From assembly GCA_009829735.1 (NCBI GenBank), contig CM020619.1:32312685-32376684 (forward strand): a stretch of DNA of 64,000 nt. The letters run 5' to 3'. The notes under the pieces were generated by a model that was given only the letters and a program-made list of their open reading frames with translations, was not told the origin of the DNA and did not search any database. Shown here one piece after another: positions 53,744-62,815 of the stretch. The DNA comes from Pyropia yezoensis. Taxonomy: Eukaryota; Rhodophyta; Bangiophyceae; Bangiales; Bangiaceae. The position numbers and the translations under genes are program-made. The stretch's first letter is position 1. Each line of letters starts with the position of its first letter.

Positions 53744-54916
53744 GCAGGGCCCACGATGGCTACGGCGGGGGTGCTCACGCCGACAGGCATGGCGGCGGGA
53801 ATGGCGGGGGTGCTCACGCCGACGGGCATGGCGGCGGGCATGGCGGGGGGCGTGGTAGCACCCAACGGGGGCCCCTTGGCGGGTGCCGGGATGCCGGCCT
53901 TCACGGTGGTGCCCGCGGCGGCGGCCAACCCGGCGGGAATGCCGGCGGGGATGGCTGTGCCCCCAGCGGCGGGTATGTCGGCAGGTGTGGCGGCGGGACA
54001 GGTGGCGCCGTGGGTGACGCTGCCCGCTGCGACGCCGCAGTGGACAATGCCGGCGACAGGGGCGGTGGCGCCGGTGGCCATGCCCGCTGGGGCGGCTACG
54101 GCGCCCTCGGCGTCGCACCACGCTTCGCCATTCGTGACGCCGGCGTTTGCGACGCCGTTGGCGGCGGGGCCGTGGGCGGGACCGTTGGCAGCGGGTGCCC
54201 CGACGCCCGCCGCGGTGCCGACAGCGGCGGGTGCGCCGGTGGGTACGGCGGCGCCCCTCACCGCGGCGACCACGGCGGCGCCGACGGCAGCACTCACAGC
54301 TGTACCGTGGGCAACGCCGGCGTCAGCGGCGGTGCCGCCGGCTGTCATGACAGCGCCGCCCGCGGTTCCCGTTTCGTGGACGGCACTACCGCAGACAGTG
54401 GCGGCGGCGGCGCCAGCGCCAGCTCCCCAGGCAGCCCCGGCGGTCGCGTCGTGGTCGCCGGGGGCGCCAGTGGCAGCGGTAAAGGTGGAACCCGCGGCGC
54501 CGTCAGCCCCCCCGGTGGGGGCGCCCACGGCCGTTGTGCCGGTGATGGCCGCCACCGCTGCGGGGCCGGCGGCGGTGCCGCTGCAGGGGCTGCCGGCGGT
54601 GGCGCCGGGGGGTGCGGGGCCGGGCACCCTCACGGTGGTGACGCTGATGGGGGCGCCCCCCGCGGCGGCGGCGCCCGCCGCGGCGGCGTCGTGGGCGGTG
54701 CCACCGGGCGTGGCGGGGGCCACGCCCGCGGGGGGGGGGGCGCCCGTCGCTCTGCCCGGCGGGGTGGTGCTGACGCAGGCCGCTGGGCCGCCGCCCCTCT
54801 CGGCGGGGGGGGGGGGTGCTCAGGGCCGCACCGTGACGCCGGCTGTCGCCGGGGGCACCCACGTGCGGCGGCGGCCGCGCCGCCCTCCCAGGTCCTTGCT
54901 CCGTGTCCTTGATTGA
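53744..54916 (+). CDS. Nuclear-looking Ala/Pro-rich protein, 3' part (gene split by the Tnp2 transposon)
   Basis: 390 codons in the phase left by 46516-47010 once the element and one CCG are discounted. Composition is Ala/Pro/Gly/Val/Thr/Met-rich, beginning with two copies of GVLTPTGMAAGMAG. It holds a sumoylation-type site VKVEP and ends RRRPRRPPRSLLRVLD. Low-complexity activation-domain-like sequence with an NLS in the other half suits a transcription-related nuclear protein, but no family is recognised. The opposite strand is also open for 455 codons (53356-54723); I prefer this strand because of frame continuity with the 5' part and the sumoylation motif. An independent start at ATG 53756 is possible. 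Confidence 0.5.
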   Translation, partial: AGPTMATAGVLTPTGMAAGMAGVLTPTGMAAGMAGGVVAPNGGPLAGAGMPAFTVVPAAAANPAGMPAGMAVPPAAGMSAGVAAGQVAPWVTLPAATPQWTMPATGAVAPVAMPAGAATAPSASHHASPFVTPAFATPLAAGPWAGPLAAGAPTPAAVPTAAGAPVGTAAPLTAATTAAPTAALTAVPWATPASAAVPPAVMTAPPAVPVSWTALPQTVAAAAPAPAPQAAPAVASWSPGAPVAAVKVEPAAPSAPPVGAPTAVVPVMAATAAGPAAVPLQGLPAVAPGGAGPGTLTVVTLMGAPPAAAAPAAAASWAVPPGVAGATPAGGGAPVALPGGVVLTQAAGPPPLSAGGGGAQGRTVTPAVAGGTHVRRRPRRPPRSLLRVLD

Positions 54917-56336
54917 CCCACGACGTTGCATTGACATTGTCATTGTCATTGAATTGTCATCTTTAGCCGCGTTTCTTTGTTACCTGTGTTGCGCAACGCC
55001 CCTTCATCCATTCTCCCCAGCTGGGGCCTGCAGGGCGCCCGCACTGCAGCCCCCAGCGTTTTTCTTGTGGACAGTGCACTGAACTTTTCTTTTTCAGCAG
55101 CTTTGGAATCTCTGCCACAGTTGTCCCCGGCAGGGGACAACTTCGGCGGGCACCGCCCGTGCGCCTCTAGCCCCGCCAAACGCCGGCGTAGGTAGGTGGG
55201 AGGGGGGAGGGGGGGAGTCCCGCTGCGGGGGTATCCTTACTGTTGAAGTGGTGATCTTCAGCTCCCCAGGCCAGTCACACCGGTCATGTGGCGTAATTGG
55301 CTTCTGGCCTCTCATCACTTACGGGAGGGGATGCGGTGCCCACCGCGCGCCGTGCTCTTGGCATCGCCGCGTTGGCGGGGGGCCCACCCGGACGCGCCTG
55401 GCGCGGAGCGGAAAAAAAGCTGTCATGCGAAGGGTGCATGCTTCTGTAGGGCCCGGTGGGGCGCAAGGGCCCGCAGGGTCTGCGGCCTGTGCTGCCAGCG
55501 GCGGTGGACCCCAGAGCCGACCAGGCTGACCACGATGCGCTCGTGCAACCGTAACTGCCGCTGCATGATTCCCCCTGCACCCCCGCCCCCTACTCCATCC
55601 GCCGCTCCACCCCTGCGTCTCGCTCGTACCCCGCCCGGCGTTTCTCTTCCCCTTCCGCGGCATGCGCACACGACTTTGTAGAGCGCCACCCACGACGCGC
55701 AGCAGCGTCAGGTCCGTCCGTCCCTCTCCACCAGGGGGGAAGCACCCGACGGCCGGGCGCTATCCCCCGCGGTATTGCCAATGGGTGCCAACGCCCGCAC
55801 TCTCAGCGCTTCTTTGACTCCGTCGGCCCTCGGCGGGCGCCCGCGCCGTGGGCCCAAAGTGACTGCAACTGAGATTCCAGATAAAATCTAGAAACAGGCC
55901 AGCATGTACACACAAATTTGTCACGTATGTACACAGTTATGAAAAGTGTGTACTGTACAAATGTCGGGGTTTGGGCAGTCCAGCCACGCGAATATACATA
56001 GACATCTGGCCCAAAACTCAACGGGATCACGGGATCTTCCACCGTCCGAGCATCGAGACCCCCGACGCCGCCGCCTCGACGAAGCAACGACCACCATCAT
56101 GATCCCGCCCACCCACCCTCCCCGCCACGTTGCTGACCGGTTGGAAGCCGCTCACCCGCTTCCCGTGTCTTTTCCCCACCCCACCCCGGTCGTGTCGACA
56201 TCACTGCGCGTGTGCCCCCCTCCACCCGCCCCTCCCTGCGGCAGCCGCCGCGCCACTTCACCCGGGGCGTGCGGTCGTGGCTCTTCTCCCCCCCTTGGGG
56301 TTGGCGGCGCCACCAACCCACCGCTGCAGACGCGCC
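54917..56336. other. Intergenic upstream of the IGPS-like gene
   Basis: 1.4 kb. Short ORFs overlap on both strands at 55,250-55,700 without domains. A perfect hairpin lies at 55119-55142. AT-richer sequence lies at 55,880-56,000. The IGPS-like frame is open upstream to an earlier ATG at 56130. Confidence 0.4.
55119..55142. other. Perfect 10-bp stem hairpin
   Basis: AGTTGTCCCC and GGGGACAACT around the loop GGCA. Function unknown; it could be a transcript-end structure or a protein-binding dyad. Confidence 0.7.
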
Positions 56337-58085
56337 ATGGCGGCGGCGGCGGCTGCGGCGGCGGCGGCTGCGGCGACGGCGGCAACGCCCGGCCAGACGG
56401 CCATGGTCGCCCCGCCCGACCGGCAGCGGCTGCGCCCACCGGTCGCAGGCCGGCCGGCGTTTGTTGCCCCGCTGACCCCGCCCGGCGGCCGGTGGCCGCG
56501 GCCGGCGACAGCGTCGACGGCCGCCGCCGCTACAGCGGCGGCAGCGGCAGCGGCGGGGGCGACAGCGGCGGCGACAGCGACGGTGGCGGTGGGCGGCGGG
56601 TGGCGGTGCGCGGCTGGCCGTCGCCGTTTTGGCGTTGCCGGGTGGGGCGGGCGCGGCCTTCGCGGCGCGTCGGCGGCGCGGGGGCGCCTGCCCCAGCCGG
56701 TGGCCGGCCGCCCCGCGCGGGCGGGGGACGGTGCCGGCGGTGCCGGCCGTGCCGGCGACGGCGGTGGCGGCGGCGGCGGCGGAGGGGCGGCCGTGGGGGT
56801 GGGGCTGGTGGCGACCGCCGGTACGGCGGGGGAGGGGCCGACCACCGACACGCCGCGCATCCCCGACGACCTCGACCTGGACCCGACGGGGGCGGCGGCG
56901 GCGGCGGCAGCCGCGGCCGACGCGGTGGCCGACGCGGCTGCCGACGATGGGGAGAAGGGGCGAGGCGCCACGGCCGCCGCCGCCGCTGACGGTGGCGGTG
57001 GTGGTGGTGGTGGTGGTGGTGGTGGTGGGGCGGGGGTGAGCATGGCCAACCCGCCCGAGCCGGCCAAGCCGGTCGCGCGGTGGTCCCCCGAGGGCCTCCT
57101 CGGCGCAATTGTGGACGAGAAGCGGCTCGAGACGGAGCTCCTCGAGGCGGACCTGCTGCAGCGGCCCGACCACCCGCTCAACCTGCGGCTGGCCTTTTAC
57201 GCCCCCTCTACGCCAGGCCGCCTCGGCCGCGCCATCCGGCGGGGCGACGGGCGGGTGGCCATCATTGGGGCGCTCAAGCGGTTTGCGCCCGCCGCGCACG
57301 ACGACGCGCAGGGGGTCGGGGACGGCCGCTGGGCCGCCGCGGCTGGCAACCTCGACGATGGCCGCGGCGGCGGGCGCCCCGAGACGGGCCGCCTCCTCGC
57401 GTCGCTCGACGATATCGCGCGGGACGCGCGGCGGTACACCACCGCCGGCGTGTCGGCGCTGGCGGTGCACCTGGACACGCCCCGCTACGGCACGGACGTG
57501 GCGGACCTGGCGGCGGTGGTCAAGGCGGTGGCGGGCACGTCGGCGGAGCGTGGCCCGCCCGTCGTGGCCGCCGACGTGGTCGTCCACCCGCTGCAGGTGG
57601 CGGCCGCCGCCGAGGCGGGCGCGTCGGCGGTCACGCTCGTTGCCGCGGCGGCGCTGCCCGACCTGGAGACGCTCCTCAACACCGCCACCCTCCTCGGCCT
57701 GGAGGGCGTCGTCGAGTGTGCGACGGAGGTGGAGCTGGCGTTTGCGCTCGACGCGGGCGCCACCGCCGTGTGCCTCACCAACCTGGACCGGTCGACGGGG
57801 CGGCTGCGGCCGGGGACGGCGGTCGCCCTCCGGCGGGGCGTCCCCGAGTGGGTGACCACCATTGCCGCCGGTGGGCTCCGCACCGCGGGGGAGGCGTGGG
57901 CGGCCGCCGACGCGGGCTTTGACGCCGTCCAGTTGGGGGAGGTGCTGCTGACGACGCGGCGGCTCGACGGCTTTGTCGCCGAAGTGCACAGCCGTCAGCG
58001 CGACGTGGCGGGCCGCTTCTTTGGCGCGATGGGCTACGACGACCGCGACGACCCGACCGCACGACCGGGCGCCAGGCGGCTTTGA
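56337..58085 (+). CDS. Divergent indole-3-glycerol-phosphate-synthase-like TIM barrel protein
   Basis: 582 residues from ATG 56337 (an ATG at 56130 would add 69). Residues 1-235 are poly-Ala/Gly/Arg/Pro, including a GGT-repeat glycine run, and may hold an organelle transit peptide. From about 236 the sequence follows IGPS: an N-terminal helix with DEKRLETELLEADLLQR, then a (beta/alpha)8 barrel with VAIIGALKRFAP, LLASLDDIARDARRYTTAGV, VVAADVVVHPLQVAAAAEAG, EGVVECATEVELAFALDAGA, CLTNLDRSTG and IAAGGLRTAGEAWAAADAGF ending DAVQLGEVLL. Compared with IGPS by eye, Lys314 (VKK-S-P lysine) and Glu460 remain, but the Lys of the LLKDF segment, the Glu of E-x-K and the Glu of the S-E-S-G loop are replaced. 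It is probably a paralogue with lost or changed activity rather than the tryptophan-pathway enzyme. Confidence 0.75.
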   Translation: MAAAAAAAAAAAATAATPGQTAMVAPPDRQRLRPPVAGRPAFVAPLTPPGGRWPRPATASTAAAATAAAAAAAGATAAATATVAVGGGWRCAAGRRRFGVAGWGGRGLRGASAARGRLPQPVAGRPARAGDGAGGAGRAGDGGGGGGGGGAAVGVGLVATAGTAGEGPTTDTPRIPDDLDLDPTGAAAAAAAAADAVADAAADDGEKGRGATAAAAADGGGGGGGGGGGGGAGVSMANPPEPAKPVARWSPEGLLGAIVDEKRLETELLEADLLQRPDHPLNLRLAFYAPSTPGRLGRAIRRGDGRVAIIGALKRFAPAAHDDAQGVGDGRWAAAAGNLDDGRGGGRPETGRLLASLDDIARDARRYTTAGVSALAVHLDTPRYGTDVADLAAVVKAVAGTSAERGPPVVAADVVVHPLQVAAAAEAGASAVTLVAAAALPDLETLLNTATLLGLEGVVECATEVELAFALDAGATAVCLTNLDRSTGRLRPGTAVALRRGVPEWVTTIAAGGLRTAGEAWAAADAGFDAVQLGEVLLTTRRLDGFVAEVHSRQRDVAGRFFGAMGYDDRDDPTARPGARRL

Positions 58086-58247
58086 GAGGGGGGGTTGAGG
58101 TGCAAGGGCAACGGGGGGGGGGGGGGGGGGGGGGGGGGGGCGTGGGTGGGAAGGGCGAGGCTGGGGGGTGGGAGGCCGGTGGCAGGGGGCGGGCGGGGGG
58201 GGATGGGCCGGGATGGAGGCGCGCGTCGCCGCTAGCACCTAGGGTGC
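58086..58247. repeat. G-rich tract between convergent genes
   Basis: About 31 consecutive G at 58,111-58,140 broken by nothing I can see, between the stops of the IGPS-like and dTMP kinase genes. It is a likely source of sequencing error and a possible G-quadruplex. Confidence 0.7.
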
Positions 58248-59408
58248 TCAGCCGATGCAAGCGGCTCGAGGTGGTGGCTCGACGCGCGTCGAGCTACCGG
58301 CGGCCGCGCAGGTGGACGGAACGTTACCAGGCAAGCCGCCCTCGACGGCCGCCCCCAGCCCTTCAAAAAAAGCGGATGCGCTGACGGGGTCAAGAGCAGG
58401 GCCCCGCCCCCCCCCCCCCCCCCCCCAAAATGGCGCCGCGCAGACGCGGCACGCGTCAGCCCCTCGCCCCCCCCCCTTCCCCCCACAGCCGCCCCAGCGG
58501 CGGCCCCTCCCGCCGCACCCGCCCGACCGTTGCGAGGACGGCGGCCATGACGCGGCCGCCAACGTCGTCCACCCCCCCCCCCCGTCCAGGACCGCCCACT
58601 CCCCCCACCCGCCGACGCGCACGCCCGCCACCGCCCCCGACCGGAGGGCGGCAAACGCCGCGCCGACGCGGCGCTGCATGGCGGGCGTCTCGTACAGCTC
58701 GTCGCCCCAGCCGGGGCGGCGCGTCACGCCGTCGTTGCCGTCGCCGCCGTCGCCGTCGCAGCCGCCCACGGCCAGCTGGATGACCAGGTCGGGGGCGGGG
58801 AGGCCCGCGTCAGCGGCCAGGCACCACGCCGCGTCGACCGCCGCCGCCGTCGCGGCGGCGGCGGGGGGGTCACCGGGGGCACCAGCAGCCGCACCCCCAC
58901 CCCCACCCCCACCCCCACTACCGCCCGCCGCCGCCGCGAGGGTGTAGGCCACCCCCGACAGCGCGTACCGGTCGGCAATGACCGTCTCGCCCGCCTCCAG
59001 CGCCGCCACCAGCGCCGGCGCCGCCTCCCACCGGTTGGCGGAGAAGAGCAGGTGCAGCGCGTGCGCCTCCACCGCCGGGGCGGGGGGGCGGGCGGGGGGG
59101 GGCGCCCCGGCCGCCGCCACCGCCGCCGCCGCCACCGCCGCTGCTGCCCCCGCCGCCGCGGTCGGCGCTGCCGCCGCCGTGGCGGCCGCGTCCGTTGGCG
59201 GCGGCGGCGGCGGCGGCGGCGGCGGGGAGCCCGACAGGACGGTGGAGAGGAGCCGCCCGACGGGGGTGGTCCGGTCTGGGAAGCGCAGCGGGGAGGGCGG
59301 GTGGACGGCCACGCCCGCGGCGGCGAGGGCGGTCACCGTCCGGCGGGCCTGGGTGGTCTTGCCGGTCCGGTCGCCCCCTTCAAAGAGGATAAACGCGCCG
59401 CGGGGCAT
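58248..59408 (-). CDS. Thymidylate (dTMP) kinase
   Basis: Phosphorylates dTMP to dTDP with ATP, the last dedicated step of dTTP synthesis. The start MPRGAFILFEGGDRTGKTTQ contains the P-loop G-x-D-x2-G-K-T at 11-18. RFPDRTTPVGRLL is the substrate-binding segment; a Pro/Ala insertion (61-112) is not usual in the family. FSANRWE (122-128), the DR(Y/H) signature VIADRYALSGVAYT at 143-156 and APDLVIQLAV follow. YETPAMQRRVGAAFAAL is the LID/C-terminal helix region. The end is doubtful: after WAVLDGGGG the family expects a helix, and a neighbouring frame gives VDDVGGRVMAAVLATVG, while the annotated frame gives Gly/Arg-rich sequence. The switch falls in a 12-base G run (58572-58583), so a homopolymer length error or polymorphism is likely. 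Confidence 0.85.
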   Translation of the reverse strand: MPRGAFILFEGGDRTGKTTQARRTVTALAAAGVAVHPPSPLRFPDRTTPVGRLLSTVLSGSPPPPPPPPPPTDAAATAAAAPTAAAGAAAAVAAAAVAAAGAPPPARPPAPAVEAHALHLLFSANRWEAAPALVAALEAGETVIADRYALSGVAYTLAAAAGGSGGGGGGGGAAAGAPGDPPAAAATAAAVDAAWCLAADAGLPAPDLVIQLAVGGCDGDGGDGNDGVTRRPGWGDELYETPAMQRRVGAAFAALRSGAVAGVRVGGWGEWAVLDGGGGWTTLAAASWPPSSQRSGGCGGRGRRWGGCGGKGGGRGADACRVCAAPFWGGGGGGRGPALDPVSASAFFEGLGAAVEGGLPGNVPSTCAAAGSSTRVEPPPRAACIG

Positions 59409-59997
59409 GGCGGGCGGTCCCGCTGCGCCTCACGGGGAGGGAAGGAGAGGGCGGGGGGGGCACGTGACAATGCGTCTAGTGAGAGGGGGGGGGGAGGGGG
59501 GAGTGGAACGCCGCGGAGGGGGGGGGGTAGAGGGAGGTCGGGTTGGGCAGTATGTGTAGGGAAGCACCGATGAGGCGCCCTTGTCCCGTTGGACAACAGC
59601 CCGCGGCTACGTGGGCAGTCCCCTCCCTGGTTCCCGCCAAAACGCGGCCGCCTATCTGTGCGCCAACGGCAGCTTGAAAGTAGATTACGGTACCTTTCCG
59701 GGCTACACACTTTGGTTTTCGTCGCCCGTCGTGGATGCGGCAGCTTGCCGCCAGCCGCGGCTGGCCAGCCCCCGCGCGATCCCTTCCCGCCGCGACTCAA
59801 CCCCTCTTTGCGCTGGGGTGTGCCGTCCGCCAGCCCCTGCCCCTCTTCGCCGTCCCCCACGCTCGTCCCCCGTCCGCACCCCCCTCTTCCCCCTTTCCTC
59901 CCACCCCCCCCCCTTCCTCCCCCCCCGCCCACCCCATCCTCCGCTCCGTCCTCCTCGCCACCCCTTTCTTATTCTCGCTCTCCCTTTCACGACCCCC
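59409..59997. other. Divergent intergenic region
   Basis: 589 bp between the dTMP kinase start and the next plus-strand gene, likely with both promoters. It has purine-rich runs at 59,480-59,530 and a pyrimidine-rich tract at 59,850-59,980 leading to the ATG at 59998. Confidence 0.45.
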
Positions 59998-61071
59998 ATG
60001 GCCACCCTCCGCACCGCCCTCACCGCCGTCGCCGCCACCCTCCGGGACGGCGTCACGGAGGTGCGCGCCGCCCTGTCAGCCACCACAACGCCGCCACCAC
60101 CGGCGGCGGGGCCGCGCAAACGCCGCCGCGGCGATGGCGACGGCGACGGCGTCGGCGACGGCAACACCAACGACACCGGCGACAACGACGACGTTGTGCC
60201 CGCAACCGGCAGTGGCATGGCCATTGGCGCGGCGGCGGCGGCGGCGGGCGGCGGCGACCGGCCGGGCGGCAAGCCCGGCTGGCCAGACACCCCGCGGCCG
60301 GCAGCACGACGGCGGGGGGGCGGCGGCGGCGGGGGCCCCGCCGTCGGCAGCACCCGCGCCGGCGGCGGCGCCGGTGGCAGCGCCGGCGGGCTGCCGGCGG
60401 GGCGGCCGCCGCGGCCGCCCGGGGCCGCCGCCGCGGCTCACCCCCCCGCCGGCGCCGCGGTGGCGGCCGCGGTTTCGGGCCGCCCGCCGGCCGCCCCCCC
60501 TGCGGCGGCGGCGGCGGCACCGGCCGGTCCGCCGCTGCCCACGGCGGTGGCCGGGAGCGCGGCCAAGCGCCGGCGGGTGGCGCCGGCGGTGCCTCGGTAC
60601 AGCCTGAGCAACCCCTTCTCGCCCGTCCGCGGCGGGGGGGGTGGTGGTGGCGGGGGGGGGGGCGGCGGCGGGCTGCACACCCCGCTGCGGCGGCGTTGGG
60701 TGGCCCCCCCTGGGGCGGAGGGCGCCGGTCCACCCCGCCTCGTTGGCGGGGCGGGCTGGCCGCTGGTGCCCCCCCCGGCGGTGCCGGCGGCGACGGTGCC
60801 GTCTGCTGTGGCAACGCTGCCGCCGCCGACGCTGCCGGCGACACTGCCGGCGGCGGCGTCGCCGCCCGGTCGCGACGACGGTGGGGGAGGGGGTGGGGGG
60901 GGTGGGGGTGGCGGCGGTGCATTTATGCCGCGCCCGGTGCGGCCGCGCGGGTGGGGGGACTCCCCCGCCCCCGCCTCGTCGGCCGTCGCACGGAGGCGGC
61001 GGCAGCGGCGGTGGCGGCCCGCGTCGCCGGCGCGTAGCCGCGGCGGCGGTGCCCCCGGCGGTGGCACCCCC

Positions 61072-61103
<32 letters not shown>

Positions 61104-61770
61104 GGACGGGTGGCCACCGCGGCCGCCATCCTATGGCCGCCCCACGGCGGCGCGGGCGGCGGTGGTGACCGCCGCGGCGGCGGCGGCGGCGTGGGCCGCC
61201 CCGCGGGAGGCGTCGCCCCCTCCACGCTCGAGCCCCCCCGCGGTGGGCAGTGGCGGCGATGACGGGGGTGCCACGCCGACAACCGAGACGGCGGCGGCGA
61301 CGCCGACGGCGGCGGTGGCGGCGGCACGGGAGCGGGAGCGGGAGCTGGCGATGCTGGAAGCGCGGGCGGCGCCGCCGACGCCATGGCGGGGGAGCGGATC
61401 CCCGCTGATGGCGGGGGGGATCCGCCTTTTGCCCCGGCCGGGCGGGGCCGCTTTTGTGGCGGCCGTAGAGGCAACGGCCGTGGCAGCCGCAGCGGCCGCG
61501 GCGGCAGCGGCTGCGGCGGCGGCGGCGGCGGCAGAGGCGCGGGGGGGCTCCCCGACAGTGGCGGCCACGCCCGTCCCTGCTGGCAGCGGCGGCGGCGGTG
61601 GCGGCGACAGCGCCCCATCGCCCACCCCCGGCGGCGGTGGCGTGCCGCCCCTGCCGCCGGCGCTGCCGGTGGCAGCCGCCCTCGCCGCCGCGTCGACCGC
61701 CGCCGCCGCGCGGCGGGCGGCGGAGCGGGCCGTGGCACGACGGCTGGCCGCCGCGGCGCTCGATGGCTAG
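59998..61770 (+). CDS. Ala/Gly/Pro-rich protein with nuclear-localisation signals, unrecognised
   Basis: 590 codons from MATLRTALTAVAATLRDGVT; the frame is open further up to 59581, but this ATG follows a pyrimidine-rich leader and starts a plausible amphipathic helix. Basic clusters PRKRRRGDGD and SAAKRRRVAPAVPRYSLSNP are nuclear-localisation candidates. Short non-repetitive motifs (YSLSNPFSPV, LHTPLRRRWVAPPG, SGSPLMAGGIRLLPRP) are separated by Gly, Ala and Pro runs, and the C-terminus AARRAAERAVARRLAAAALD is helical. Spaced basic/Ser-Pro motifs could be cyclin-dependent kinase sites on a disordered regulator. No family found. The opposite strand is also open over 660 codons (60076-62058); strand choice is moderate. 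Confidence 0.4.
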
Positions 61771-62815
61771 CACGGGCGGATGAAGCGGGCGGCCGTCAGC
61801 AGAGACTTGTTTTAGGGGGGGAGGGCCTGGCGGGGGCGGGGACCGGCGGGGTGGACAGCTGACCTCGCCGTCGCCCCTTCTTCCCCCCCCTTCGCCAACG
61901 CGCGGGCCCACCTTCCCCCCCCGCCTGGCCTGCGCACCGCGCACGTGACTGCCGGCCGGCGGGGTGTGGGCAGCGGCATCCGGGAGGGGGCGGTGGGTCG
62001 ACGCCGCCACCCCCGCACGTGGCCGCGCGGCGCGGCCGCCCGGCGGCCTTCTGCCCATCCTTCTTGTACATAGGTACCCCCTGTCGCGACGCAGCTGACC
62101 AATTTTTTCTTCTTATCAAGGTGGGGAGTGGGCGGAGATGGCGGCAACGGTGGGGTGGCGGCGACCATCGCCGACCGACCGCTTTGGTTCTTATCCATTT
62201 TTTTTTTTGTGATGCTGTTGCTAGCCTGCTGCTCTGCCTGTTGCTTCTGCTGCTGCTTCTGTTGCTGCTGCTGTTGGGCCGCCGCCGGCCGGGGCGGTAT
62301 GTACGTGACCAGCGCACCGCCCCGCCCGCCCCGTTGGACGCCCCATTGCACCCCCGCCCGGCGTCTGTGGAGGACCCACCTCGCCATCCCTCCCCTCCAG
62401 CCGCGCCGCACCCCCCAAACGCCGCCGAGCCTGCCCGCTCATCCCTGCCACAGGGTGGCACACACGTGGCCCCCCCCTGGCGCCCTCTTCTGGCAGCGCT
62501 GCAGGCGGCGCGGGTGGGTGGAGGGGGAAGAGGGGGGGGCGTGCCCCCAAACGGTCCGCCCGCCGCACCCGCGGCCCCACCGCCGGCGGGGTCAGCGTCA
62601 GCGGCGGCAGCGGCAGGCACAGTGGGGTGGCTTCATATGCCAACGCCCCCGTCCCACGCACCCCCGACCCGTCTCTCCCCCCACCCCCTTCCGCCCCATA
62701 CGCCATCGCCCTCCGGCCGCCGCTGCCGCCGCTGCGGGCCACCGTCACCGCTGCGGCCGGCTGCTGGCGACGGCGCGGGCCGTCGCGGCGTGTCTGCCAC
62801 CGGCGGCGATCCCCC
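61771..62815. other. Region between the Ala/Gly-rich gene and RNase HII
   Basis: 1 kb. It contains a T11 tract at 62,198-62,210, then TGCTGTTGCTAG and a CTG/TTG-repeat stretch (62,211-62,277), which as a pyrimidine tract plus TAG could be an intron 3' end for an upstream RNase HII exon, but no donor or exon was found. On the minus strand the repeat would code a Gln run (QQQQQQKQQQKQQ) within a 199-codon ORF (61812-62411) of no known family. The RNase HII frame is open back to 62309. Confidence 0.35.

Noticed and set aside
53356-54723. 455-codon minus-strand ORF
   Set aside because: Crosses the transposon end into host sequence and is Ala/Gly/Thr-repetitive; the plus-strand frame joins the 5' part of the host gene in phase.
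56097-58238. 713-codon minus-strand ORF
   Set aside because: Antisense to the IGPS-like gene; Arg/Pro/His-rich translation caused by GC-rich codons. The plus strand carries a recognisable domain.
60076-62058. 660-codon minus-strand ORF
   Set aside because: Arg/Pro/Gly low complexity opposite the Ala/Gly-rich ORF, with no domain. The plus strand has a better start and NLS motifs, though certainty is limited.
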